In this document: positions 34,097 to 45,158 of the stretch, one piece after another | How positions within the stretch are numbered: position 1 is the first letter of the stretch | Layout: each line of letters opens with the position of its first letter | NCBI GenBank assembly: GCA_015680685.1 | Contig: MNCI01002984.1 | Location: 393,173-457,172 of the forward strand | Source of the DNA: Gnetum montanum | Taxonomy: Eukaryota; Streptophyta; Gnetopsida; Gnetales; Gnetaceae | Length of the DNA stretch: 64,000 nt | Reading direction: 5' to 3' | The notes under the pieces: generated by a model | What the model saw: the letters and a program-made list of their open reading frames with translations, nothing else | What the model was told of the DNA's origin: nothing | The model's database searches: none | Position numbers and translations under genes: made by a program

Positions 34097-35340
34097 GTCA
34101 TGGGGGATACTAGGAATGAATTTCAAAAATTTTTCTACCACTCATCTTTAGAGCCCACTAAGATAATTAATAATGATGATGATGAACTAATCAACAATTT
34201 AACAAACTAGTTACCTTAGAGCCTAGGAAATGATATTTCATACTCACATATCACTAGGAATGTTATAATTTTTGAATATTTGGTCAAATTGAAGGATCAA
34301 GAAGGGTCAAAATCATAATGTGAATGATAAAACACCAAGGATGAATCCTTGGTGATTATAAATGACACCAAAACATATTCTTAAGGTAGGAGGACCCTTA
34401 AAACCTTGGGAGAAAAGGCCACATGGATAGTTTGGTAGAGGCAAAGGATGAGGATGAGGATGAGAGTAAGATCAATAACAATAGTCCCATATAAAGAAAC
34501 TAGAGAGAGAGTAAGAGGTTCACCAACCTAACTATAAGGTTAACAATTATAGTAGTTTGTACAAGTCAAAGCATTAGCATCACCTACCCTAGTAGCATGC
34601 AAACAGATCATCCTTTTTAATGCATGTGTAGAGGCCATGATCAATAAATTCCTCATGACTAGTTTAGTCATTAAATTCAATTTTTGGCTCCTTATTAAGT
34701 TTGTGCTATAGGAGGTAACAGAGAAACTACAGGCTTCTCTATTTTGGCCAACTCTTTTAGCCAATAGAGATTGATATCTTGAGAAGATGTATTAGCTCTA
34801 GCATAATAAGTAGGAAGATGTCATTTTCAAGATTGAGGGAATCATAGTGTCTTATGTTATGGATGCCATAGCTGTGGTGTTATAATTACCTAATATGGAC
34901 ATGGAAATTCTTGTGATCTTAACTAGGTGTAATCCTAACACCAAAATTTTATGGTTAAAAAAAACCTATGGATATAAGAACAAGTAGTATGGAGTGATGA
35001 AAATAATAGAGAAAATCTACTTCAAGATAGGAACCTACCACATCTATCCTACTAAGTACTTGAATAGAATATCAACCTACGTAGTTAAGGGAAGCACCCA
35101 AACAACATGGCTTACATCCTTTTCCTGGAGATCCAATAGAGATTCAAGGAGAAAAAAATTAGCAGGTCCATGCTTCCATTTTCATGTTTCATTAGGAATA
35201 TTTGTAGATGAGTTAGAATCCTAGGATACATGAATGATATGGTTAAGAGAGCTCTAAATGCATCATATGTAGAAATGATCAAGACCTTACCAGTAAAGAA
35301 AGATTAGGTGGAATAGACTATTGGTATCGAAGTTCCTTAA
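34097..35340 (+). pseudogene. unidentified decayed coding-like segment
   Basis: An ATG at 34097 opens MGDTRNEFQKFFYHSSLEP and IINNDDDELINNLTN, then frames break. Further coding-like runs are LFNACVEAMINKFLMTSL near 34610-34680 and KIIEKIYFKIGTYHIYPTKY near 34997-35060. I do not recognise the family. A TATA-like box at 33962 and the position next to C suggest another retroelement Gag, but no capsid, protease or zinc motif supports that. Confidence 0.3.
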
Positions 35341-36068
35341 TTTATATCCATAGTAGAAATGAGTGATGTAAGGCCAAGCACACATGTCCTTGTAGTAGAT
35401 CCTATAGTCTAATATTTTGCAATTATAGTTTTTTAGAGTAGAATTTTTTGTTGGTTTTATGTGATTGAAGTTTTCTTTAATAAAATATAGGAAATTTTTA
35501 GATTGATGGGTAGTTGTAATATTATTTTAATTCTAATTCATATATATATAATTTTAGGGTTATTTTATCATTTGGGATATATTGTATTATTTTTAGTAAA
35601 CTTTACCCCACTTTTTCATATATATATCCAAGGCATCTCTTGAAAATTCATATCATGCAATCATTAGCATAATTTCAAAAGGAATTTCACTAGTTTATCA
35701 TCAATTCATCAAAATCATTCATCATAATTTACTCAATCTTAAAAGTTGAACAATCACAATTAGAAATATTTACTATTTTGATCATATCCTAGTGATTTCA
35801 CAATTATTTTTAATGTATCTAGATTTATTTAAAATCATTAATATATGGCTATGTGTAGCTAAAATATCAACTAAATATCTATTGCGATTTTAAAGAAATT
35901 AGCTTTGCAATTTGGTAGATTTTATGAGTCCTAGAATTTTACCAAAATGAATGATATTAAATGATTAAATCATTTCTCCCTCATCTCATAACAATTTGAT
36001 GTGATCTTAAATTTATTTAAATGCTAATATCTATGGAAATATTTTGTTAAACTCTTAGCATTAAACAC
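35341..36068. other. AT-rich spacer, no gene seen
   Basis: Strongly AT-rich sequence with TA tracts; nothing recognised before the LTR of element G. Confidence 0.5.
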
Positions 36069-37078
36069 TATTAAACCCAAAAATCTATTTAGTTTTTAAA
36101 TAAGAATCCTTATAAAATTCATACATTTCAATCAATGTCATTTTATATTACATATTGTTAATTATTTGATTAATTTTTAATTACTATGTATTTTAGTTTA
36201 TTTTAGTTTAATTAATATAATATATTATATAAAGACATTATATATATATTACATAAACACTATATATATTTATATATATATGTATAAATTATATAAATAA
36301 TATAGATATTAGAATTAGGGCAACGACCACTTCTAATTAATACTCTCCCTCACATCCGCCATATCAGCTTGGCATGAAGAAGCACTTGCGCCTATGCATG
36401 TTCTCATTGTTGTTTGTGTTGTTTTTGTTTGTGGTAGGGTCAACCAATAGAAGCAATGTAGTTTATCAAGGCATGAGGCTTAGCATGGGGGAGCTATTGT
36501 AGAGTCAAGTGGATTACTTGTTGGGCTTCCATGTGATTTCAACCATAGTACTTGCAATGGGAAGAATGAGCTTTGCTATGGTTGAGGTCGTGGTTATTTA
36601 GATGAGTTAGAAAGCACATGCATAATTGGAGACAACAATTCAAGAAGGTGGTTAAATTTTTCAGCAATGCAAAATAGGTATTAAGTGGCAAAATAGATTA
36701 TCGCCATGTTTATCTTGACTTCTAAAATCTTGAAGTCAATATCATGAGAGATTATGAAAGGTAAAGTTCAAATAGAATTTACCTAGTACCAAATGGGTTG
36801 AAAATCATGCATCACCATAAAATGGAAGGTTTGCATAAAGTTCTTTGCTTTGGTTTGCTATGTCCATCCATACACAAGGGTAGAGACATTGCAAAGTGAA
36901 TGGAATGCTTAAGAAACTTACATTAGTGCTTAGAGGAACAAGTGAATGTTTGAAAAAAAAATAGGAAGAAAGGAAGAGCTTGATGTGGTATGATTTTGTT
37001 ACCGAGAAAATAGATGGAGAGATGGCTGTCACTATGATGATTGATGGGCTTGCAAAAGTAAGTCTAGCCATAGGGAGA
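36069..37078 (+). repeat. element G 5' LTR
   Basis: Starts TATTAAACCCAAAAATC (TGTTAAATCCC in the 3' copy). Homology to 61992-62660 extends to about 36745; beyond that the 3' copy is truncated. AT-rich with TATATAT boxes near 36240-36300, followed by a signal-peptide-like reading frame. H is inserted at 37079-37083. Confidence 0.82.
36374..36660 (+). pseudogene. possible secreted-peptide frame in the G 5' LTR
   Basis: ATG at 36374 opens MKKHLRLCMFSLLFVLFLFV, a textbook signal peptide, followed by GSTNRS and MRLSMGELL, a TAG, then QVDYLLGFHVISTIVLA. One frame over, the sequence continues CNGKNELCYG, then LDELES, then SRRWLNFSAMQNRY. The order signal peptide, C-x6-C, acidic patch, RRxL, then a Tyr resembles the precursor of RALF peptides (CxGxxxxC, then the RRxL protease site before the YISY start). 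The mature peptide region cannot be read. The same frame is better preserved at 62198-62521. The RALF suggestion is tentative. Confidence 0.4.
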
Positions 37079-37083
37079 TGCTC
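37079..37083. repeat. target-site duplication of element H (TGCTC)
   Basis: TGCTC lies exactly where similarity between the two H LTRs begins and recurs at 54676-54680 exactly where it ends. Confidence 0.7.
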
Positions 37084-37327
37084 AAACACCACAAAATTTT
37101 GCATGTTATAACCAATCTTCATCATGTAGCTTTCACCCCATGAAACCCGAGGCAAAATTTCATTGTAAATGTGAAAATTGTAATCCACAATGGGCAATTT
37201 TCATATACTTTATACTTTTGAGGCTGAAAAATGCCTCATAAGTTGTTAAAGCCTCATTCCCTAGGTGAAAAAAGTCATCTAGTATCTATATTTGGACTAG
37301 GGGGAGTCAAAATGCCTTTTGGAATGC

Positions 37328-37374
37328 NNNNNNNNNNNNNNNNNNNNNNNNNNNNNNNNNNNNNNNNNNNNNNN
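37328..37374. other. assembly gap (N)
   Basis: Run of 47 N inside the H 5' LTR. The 3' LTR has ordinary sequence at the matching place (near 53164-53200), so the gap is probably short. Open frames spanning it are not meaningful. Confidence 0.95.
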
Positions 37375-37941
37375 GGGGGTGGGGTTATGCATTTTTCTAT
37401 GCTGGGAATACTTGTACGGGGTAGATCTCACCTACCCCCATCATGGAAGGATGGGGGCTTTGGAAACTTTTTCCCTTCAATGTGAAGACCGAATGCACAA
37501 CTTGGAAACCTTCCTCCGGCTTGGAAAGTCCTCCCTCAATGCCCCCCTGTTTCCCCCTAATGTGAAACTTTCCCCCAGCCTAGAAAGTTTTCCCCCTAGC
37601 ATGGAAAGTTTAATCCCCTAGCATGAAAGCCACAAGAAGCAAAATTCATGAATTCATGCACTTCAACATTGACCAGCCACTTCAACAAGCAAGATGGAGA
37701 CCTCAGTGTGGAAGACTCATCTCCAGCATGGAAGGTGTGGCCTGGTCACTATTTATAGTAAATGGAATAAACATGGAGGAAGCACTTACTATGTATAGTA
37801 ACCTCTCCAAATTTGGGCACCCATCTCACCTAAATTTATAGCAAATTTGTAGCCAATTTGTAGCAAATTTGCAACCAATTTCAACCGAATTTGTAGTCAT
37901 TTCATTGCCAAATTGTAGCCCCATTCATGGCCCAAAGATCC

Positions 37942-37949
37942 TATAAAAG
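37942..37949 (+). promoter_or_regulatory. element H LTR TATA box
   Basis: TATAAAAG in the context GATCCTATAAAAGCYAGCC, identical in the 3' LTR at 53802-53809. Confidence 0.6.
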
Positions 37950-38793
37950 CTAGCCTCCAACACCATGTACATGTTTAGAAAATTTTGGGGCATACAAGCA
38001 ATTTTTGACAAGGTTCCAATCATTTTCTCATAGTTTAGCAACTTTTGGGCATATAAGCAATTTTTGGTTTTAGAATTTTGAACAATTTTTCTCACAGTTT
38101 AGCATTTTTGACAAGATTCAACACTTACAAGCATTCTCAAGCAATTTGCATACACACAATTCCACACTTGGGGCATTTTCAAGAACTCAAGAGCTCTTGC
38201 AAGTTCCCATACTTGCATTTTCTTAAACCCCAATGTGGAAGTAGTGTGGCCTTGAGATTTGGTGAATTTTTGATGTTAACATTGCACTTCTAGGATTCCA
38301 AACCCAGCATGGAGCAACTTGCCATCCAAGATTTCCACCTTTCTCATGCCCCTAGTAATGACCCAATTGGTCAATCCAAGGTTGCAATAATAAAGGAAGG
38401 TTTGATAACATCAAGAGTGGCTTAGCATCCAAATCATGGAGCACATCACATTGGCTTCAATGGGCTTTGAACTCTTTCTTAAGTGGATCCCCTTTTTTGC
38501 TCATCTAGGCACCATTTGTACACATTTCTCTAACTTATTCTTTATTCTTTCTTAATAAATTTTTAAGTTTTGAGTTTTGTGTTCAAAATAAATTTATTAT
38601 TTGTGCATTATTTGGATATATTTATATTTCCACATTTAGCATCTCCTAAGTCCCTAGTTGATCTATAGGATTGGCCAAGGCACCTTGAATCCCATTTTTA
38701 TTGTGGAGGCTTTAGGGATTCGAGGTTGGGGAACTGCTTGCACTAAAGATCCTTGGTTTTTGTTCAACAATTGAGGTTTTTGGTTGCAATAGT

Positions 38794-39124
38794 TTTTCTT
38801 GATGCTAGAAGGAGGGCCTTTGCCTAAATTCTATGGCCAAATCTACTCTTTTTGTTATCATTTTACAAGCTTTTTCTTGATTTTTATAGCCAAAACCTTT
38901 GAAAAATCAATGCTATTCTTTCCCCCCTTGTGACAAAAACTACAACATGGAAGTTGTAGGTGGTTGGGATTTGGCTTTTCATAGCACTTGTTATGAATTT
39001 TATAGTCCAAAGCCAATGTTGATATCTCTTTCCCCCTATTTTTTTTATTATCAAAACAATTTTCTCTAGTTTCTAAAGTGGGTGGTTCAACTCATCTGTG
39101 AGTTGTCTTTCCCTCTACTTTTCC
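38794..39124 (+). other. element H internal start (before E)
   Basis: Non-coding leader-like sequence between the H LTR and the truncated start of E. No standard primer binding site was recognised. Confidence 0.5.
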
Positions 39125-39560
39125 AAGCTGAAGTATACCAAGCACCGTATCCAAGGAGGGATGTCACCTATTATCCTCATGCACCTCATGTCCCTACACC
39201 TACTCCTCCATCTCTTGCATAGCTACCACATGCTCCATCCATGCAAGGTGAATTACTTGCCCAACTAGAGCAATGAAACACTATAAGGACAGTTAATCTA
39301 CAACTGGTTAATCCACCAAGCAATAAAACCATGAACAGAGAAAAGACCTTTCTTCTGACCTCATAGTCCACCAAAGCCCTCAAACACATCAGTGGTTGGT
39401 AACCCTGCTCCTCCACCTTCCTCTGCCACACCTTTATCTGAGTCCCCTTCCAATCAAAACCCCTCTCGAATCCATACTATAATGCTGACCCATGTTATAT
39501 CTAATTAGATTCAAGTTGGTAACTTGCCCAAAAAGTTAGTTGATCCCAGGAGTCCCCTAG
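39125..39560 (+). pseudogene. element E Gag-protease linker
   Basis: QAEVYQAPYPRRDVTYYPHA-type Pro/Tyr-rich frame, then APSMQGELLAQLEQ, parallel to the A linker at about 7990-7780 (-). Stops interrupt it. Confidence 0.6.
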
Positions 39561-39579
39561 TATATTTGTAAATTACTAG

Positions 39580-40000
39580 GAATGAGCCTTGTAAAGCTCT
39601 TCTTGACTCTGGTTCTAGTGTTAATATGATCTCACATGAGATGTACATAATGTGGAACCTTCCTCCCTTGAAGAAGAGAAACATTTAGCTAAAATTGGTA
39701 GACCAGTCCATCACTATTCCATTGGGACTGGTAGAAGACATCATAACCACCATTTGTAGGTGGTCATATCCCATCAACTTCCTAGTAATCAAGGTGGAGA
39801 AATATAAGGGGGACTTCCCAATTATTATGGGAAGGACATGGTTAAGCATCGTTGATGCCAAAATGGGTATTAAAGATCTTTCCTTGGAGATATCTAAGGA
39901 AAATGAATTTGGAAAGATCAAGAAGAAGAGGATTCCATGTATTACGTACAATGATTTAGGGTGCCATTGTGTGCAGAAGTTGTGGTGAGTAAACCAAACA
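39580..40000 (+). pseudogene. element E aspartic protease
   Basis: Active site intact: ALLDSGSSVNMISHEMY near 39593-39645. Then one stop, VDQSITIPLGLVEDIITTIC, YPINFLVIKV, FPIIMGRTWLSIVDA and KKKRIPCITYNDLGC in a single open frame 39695-39988. The core would be functional apart from the stop near 39690. It would process Gag-Pol. Confidence 0.85.
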
Positions 40001-40459
40001 TCTATCTTTGCATGCAAGCAGTGTGCACCAGAAGTTGAAATACAAATATGTTTATACATAGCATCCACAAAACAAGAAGGCACCTAGTGGTTGACAGTTG
40101 ATTCTTACAGTAGTATATTATGCATGGAACCTACTAAGGGCCTAACATATTAATATGTTGCAAGTATGGATGAACTTGAGCAAGTTCATCACCAGCTCTC
40201 CGGAGGAGTAAATGATGATGTCAATTAGGAAGAGTTGCAAATTCCTGACAATTTTAAATAAGAGCCCCTTGAATTGAAGACACTATCAATTGGAATCGAG
40301 TATGTGTTCTTGAAAAATGGAAGGCTAGTCATTATTAATGCCAAGCTTGCTACAGAACAAAAGAAAATGTTGATGAGGGTTGTCAAAAAATGATTAGCCA
40401 TCTTTGCTTGATCATATTTTGAGCTTATTGGTATAGATCCAAAAATATGCTAGCACTGG
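40001..40459 (+). other. element E protease-RT connector
   Basis: Decayed connector homologous to the Cys-containing linker after the A protease (TKQEGT.WLTVDS near 40070-40100; CMEPTKG near 40123). No catalytic motif. Confidence 0.5.
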
Positions 40460-41160
40460 ATATACACTGACCTTACTGTTAAGCTGAAATGATAGCTGTA
40501 GCGATGTTTAAATCCCAAATTAAAGCAGATTATCAAAGAGGATATTGAACAACTCTTCAAGGCAAAATTCATCTACCCTATTGCAGATAGTAAGTGGATC
40601 AGTCCACTCATGATCGTGCCCAAGAAAGGAGGCAAATGACAGGTGTGCATCAACTTTCAATTGCTCAACATGGTAACTTTCAAAGATCATTTTTCATTGC
40701 CTTTTATCAACCAAGTGCTAGACACCATTTCTAGGCACTGCTATTACAACTTTTTGAATGGTTATAGTGGTTATAACCAAATCCGGATTGCACTAGAGGA
40801 CTAGGCAAAGATAACTTTCACAAGTCCTTGGGGGACATTTGCTTACCATCAAATGCCATTCAGTCTATGCAATTCCCTAGCCACAATTCAACAGTTAGTC
40901 CTTAGCATTTTCAAACAACAAATTCGTAGTAGGGTAGAAGTCTTCAAGGATGATGTTTTTACCGATGGAGCTACATTCGAACAAGCCTTGGATCATCTTG
41001 AGCAAGTGTTGAAGAGATGTGTCGAAACAAACCTTTGGCTCAATTGGCAAAAGAGCCATCTTATGGTCCAGGACAGCATAGTCTTGGGGCACTATATCTC
41101 AAAAGCAAGAATCAAGGTGGACCCTAAAAAATAAGGATCATCCAAAGAATAACCTGTCAA
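40460..41160 (+). pseudogene. element E reverse transcriptase
   Basis: Blocks in order: IVPKKGGK.QVCINFQLLN near 40615-40665, TFKDHFSLPFINQVLDTI near 40678-40730, GYSGYNQIRIALED near 40758-40800, FTSPWGTFAYHQMPFSLCNS near 40818-40875, VEVFKDDVFTDG near 40935-40970 (YMDD-type box as FKDD, both Asp kept), LNWQKSHLMV and LGHYISKARIKVDPKK to 41134. Two or three in-frame stops. Confidence 0.85.
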
Positions 41161-41810
41161 ACTGAAATAGTTAAATAAGTGCGGTCATTCCTTGGTCATA
41201 CTGGTTACTACCAATGCTTCATCAAGAATGTTTTCAAAATCACCAAGCTGTTGGTGGAATTCACAAAGAAGGATGCATTATTCATCTAGACCCCTATATG
41301 TGAAATAGCATTTCAGCAACTGAAGTAGAAACTTGTTGAAACCCCAATTCTACAAGCACCTACTTGGTCCAGGCCATTTGATGTGATGACCAATGCATCA
41401 AATTATGCTTTAGGGGTAGTGCTTACGCATATGGATGATCAAAAACATCTATATTAAATTCACTATGCTGAAGCATTGTAGGGGCACAACTAAACTACAC
41501 CACCACAAAAAAGGAGTTGATGGCAGTGGTGTTCACCTTAGAGAAGTTTAGGCACTATGTGCCTAGCTATAAAGTGTTCGTGCACACTAATCATAGCATC
41601 ATCCAATTTCTAATGAATGAACCAATGGTGAGCCCCTGTATCATATGATGGCTCATGATTTTGCAAGAGTTTGATCTCATAATGGTAGATCAAAAAGGCA
41701 TGGAGAATGTGGTTGCGGCTCACTTATTGTGACTAAGATGGGATGACAAAGAGAAAGAAAGTTTCTTATCTGATTAGTTCCTTAACAAATCTCTCCTTAT
41801 AGGGGTTATT
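41161..41810 (+). pseudogene. element E RNase H
   Basis: After the tether (GYYQCFIKN near 41200) the RNase H reads MTNASNYALGVVL near 41388-41425 with the first catalytic Asp changed to Asn, then LNYTTTKKELMAVVFTLEKF near 41490-41550, VFVHTNHSII (TDH changed to TNH), LQEFDLIMVDQKGMENVVAA near 41660-41720. Stops and one frameshift. Confidence 0.8.
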
Positions 41811-42960
41811 AATGCACAAATTCCTGATGAACCAAAATGGTATGACACCATCCTCACTTATCTACTCAAGTAAGAACTACTGCAAGAGCTGGACACCAGA
41901 AAGAAACAACAATTTCTTCACTAGGTCAGGCACTTCATGGAAATTAACGGGAACCATTACAAAGTTTGTTTTGATGGCCTAGTACATTGGTGTGTCCCTA
42001 ATACAGATCAACTGCATATTCTCCAAGATGCTCATGAAGGCCCTTATGGGGGCCATTATGCTAGGAGATGTACAACCATAAAAATCCTCATGGTAAGATA
42101 TTATTGGCCAACAATCTTCAGGGATGCATACTAATTTGTCTACGCTTGTGATCATTGCCAGAGGGATGGTGGAATGACAACTAAAATGGAAGGGCCACAA
42201 TAATGGATTCAACCTCTTGAGCCATTTGATATTTGGGGCATTGACTTTATGGATCCCATTGCACCTTTATTAAATGAAAAGGCATATATAATAGTTGCAA
42301 TTGACTATTACACCAAGTGGGCAGAAGCAGTAGTCGTCACCGACTGTACATCCACCATTGTTGCTCAGTTTGTACAAAAAAATATCATAAATAGGTTTGA
42401 TGTACCTTGTGCATTAATTTTTAATAATGGAGCTCATTTTACAGGTGCCACTTTTCAAAAACTTATGCAGCATTTGGGGCTTAAGCACAAACTCACAACA
42501 CCATATCACCCCCAAGCCAATGGTTAAGCTGAGGTCACTAATCAGGAGATTATGAAAATTCTAACACATACCATTAGTAAATATTGAAGGGAATGGAGCA
42601 CCAAATTAAATGATACCCTTTGGGCCTATTACTCCACATGGAAACTTTCCATAGGTTATTCTCTTTATGAGCTTGTGTATGGAAAACTACCAACACTACC
42701 CATCGAGTTTGAGCTTCGTACACTCTCTACGGCTTGTGACCTTGACCTGAATCTAAGTCTAGCATAGAAAGAATGATTAATGAACCTCAACTTGCTAGAT
42801 GAAAATTGGTTAATAGCCCTATCATCCAGTAAAATATATAAAGAATTCAACAAGAAATGCCATGACCTCAAAATAAGAAAAGTCACGTTTCAACTAGGAG
42901 ACAAGGTTCTCTATTGGAATCCTACACATGTACCCCAACCAACCCAATTTTAAACATTGT
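41811..42960 (+). pseudogene. element E integrase
   Basis: Zinc-binding H2C2: HEGPYGGHYARR near 42032-42067 and CDHCQRDGG near 42147-42175. Core: WGIDFMDP near 42235, VAIDYYTKWAEAVVV near 42295-42340, IFNNGAHFTGATFQKLMQHL near 42417-42475 (second Asp changed to Asn), TTPYHPQANG then AEVTNQEI near 42500-42550 (Glu kept). The C-terminal region keeps LWAYYSTWKLSIGYS, YELVYGKLPTLP and FQLGDKVLYWNP. No chromodomain was seen. About five stops. Confidence 0.85.
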
Positions 42961-45148
42961 GGGAAGGATCTTACATCATTGATGAGAATTTTCCATTTGG
43001 AGTCATGATTATCTATAAACCTGAAAGCTCAAACAAGAAATAATTAGTCAACATACAACAAGTGAAACCTTTCCATGAGCCCAAGTCAACCAACTCAACA
43101 ATCACCTCAACAGATGGATAACCATGCTCAATCTTTTAGATCTCCCTCTTCCAACTTAGTCATGGGGGATATGATCACCTATACTAACACTTTATGCTAC
43201 TCCTTAATCTTTTGACTTTTTTTGTTTTACACATTTTTGATTTTACAACTTTTTGTTTTTATATTCTTTATTTTACATCTTTTTGTTTTTCAAGATATTG
43301 ATATTTTCTAATTTTTTATTTTACACTATTGTTAATATATTCAATATTTATTGCCTACTCTTTTACTTTCTTTTGTATTTTCTTGTGTTTAATGTGTTTC
43401 TCTACTCTTTCTGTTAATAACATGTCAGGTACAATGGTAATGTGCTACTTGAGTGTGGTATGTTTCATTTGTAATTTGATTATTGATGTCTAGTTTCTGA
43501 CTTCAAATGTCGTTACTGATGACTGGGACATGGTTTCTTTTCATGTAATAGGTCATGAGTCCACATCATCCACCCATCCACATACTCTATGATTTTCCTT
43601 GTTTTGGAAATGTGCAATCCCTTCTTCATTAATGCAAATTTAATAAATTGGTGACTTGTGTAGTTTCCAAAATTAGGAAGGAATCAAAGGTTTGGATAGG
43701 GTGTGGCTTCAAAGGGATGTGGTATTCTTCATGCTTTTTTGTTTTCCTATGTGCGGGAGTGTTCTCGTGAGCTTCTCACCATTTTGTGTTATTCCACAAC
43801 AAATAGTCAAATAAGTCCTTGTATGGTGTGGTCCTCATAAAAAAAAAGAGAGATGAGGATTCAAAGCACACCCCTTGGACAAAATAAATGCAAAAACACA
43901 TGGGTCTTTGCATGGTGTGGTTCCCATTTAAAAAAACATGGAAATTCAAAGCACACCCCTTAGACCAAATAAAAGGGCTACAGGAACTAGTTATGGAATT
44001 TTTCTTGTCTCCTCTAACTAGGGCCCTTTCTCACTTCCTACTTTCTCTCCAATTTGGAATGGTGGTTATTTTGTGGAAGCATTCTTGTGTCTCAGGGGAT
44101 GGACTAATCTTAGAATGTTGATGCGAAGTCACTGAAAGTGGTTGGTTTTGGTATGGACTGAGGATGGATCCTACTAAGTCATTTAATCACAAAATCCACA
44201 AGGGACTTCATGTGACCATAATTAGAAACTCCATTCCATTCTCTCTATCATCCATTTATGCTTTTCATGCCTCACCTCACTATTGATTTCATGTCTTGAT
44301 TCAATGTTTTGGTTTGATGTGTCGGGTTTTTTAGTCAGTTAATTTTGGGTTTTTGTACTTAACTTTCCATAACCATTAATCATCCATGGATCCCATGGAC
44401 TCCTTGGTTTGAAGTTATGTAAGGGCATAAAAGGCCTATGCCTACTTTTGGGAGGACCCACTTGCATATCTTTTGGTTTGGTTAAGTTAAGTTCTTTACC
44501 CTTAGACATTGTTACAATCAAATTCTTTTTATTTATCCCATCCATGCCATCCAATTGTATGCATCTTCACAACTATTTTTAGTGAAATTATTCTTTTTAT
44601 TATTGTGAATTTTTATACCCTCTTTCTAGTATTCCTTGTGTTAAGATTTTTCTAAATTTTATGGACTGCTTCTCTTACTTAACCAAGTCATCAGTCTTTC
44701 CACTAACACTATCAAGCAACCAATCTGTCACAAGCACAAGTTGGCTAGATAAAATCATTGATGAGAAAAGGCATTCAATTTTTATCTATTACAATTTATA
44801 TACTAATCCTTGATTTTGTTGTGATTGTAGTGGGGAGCATGGACTGGAAGCAACACTAGCTTCACCAAGGAGGATGCAACAATATCACTCATGGGAGATT
44901 ATTCAAGATAGCTGGATCTTTTTTGCCTCTTCCTTATTCTTCTATTGTCAAGAGGGCTTGGATGTTCATTGGATCTAAGAATATCCAATTTTGTACACAA
45001 TTGTAATGTTGGATGCTCAAGCACTTTTTGTATTTGTCTATCCTCTTTGTGTCACTCTGCATGTCAATCGAATAGTCCACATCTCCTAATATATTTTGTA
45101 AAGGACTGTTCCTCTTCTTATGTACTTGAGAACAAGTTTTCATTTAGT
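42961..45148 (+). other. element E 3' non-coding domain
   Basis: Contains a purine box GTCATGGGGGATATGATC at 43159, the T-rich tract (43200-43420), and two adjacent versions of a block TGCATGGTGTGGTTCCCAT-like (43825-43890 and 43907-43975), a tandem duplication of roughly 90-100 bp relative to the single copy in A. No gene. An open frame at 44945-45229 crosses into the LTR and is not considered coding. Confidence 0.6.
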
Positions 45149-45158
45149 CGTGGGGGTA
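45149..45158 (+). promoter_or_regulatory. element E polypurine tract
   Basis: CGTGGGGGTA directly before the TGATAAATC start of the 3' LTR. Confidence 0.75.

Larger units (their letters stand above)
37084..38793 (+). repeat. element H 5' LTR
   Basis: Starts AAACACCACAAAATTTTGCATG (split as AAACACCAC and AAAATTTTGCATG) and ends TTGGTTGCAATAG. Contains a 47-base N gap (37328-37374), short repeats of the type CTAGCATGGAAAGTTT (about 37490-37625) and TATAAAAG at 37942-37949. Confidence 0.85.

Noticed and set aside
36805-37197. 130-codon - strand frame with hydrophobic segments
   Set aside because: It spans the G LTR/H LTR junction and is antisense to both, so it cannot be an ancestral gene.
37231-37621. 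Open frames across the N gap
   Set aside because: They run through 47 unknown bases in an LTR and have no homologue in the other LTR copy.
39685-40083. 132-codon - strand frame
   Set aside because: Shadow of the E protease, which reads clearly on the + strand.
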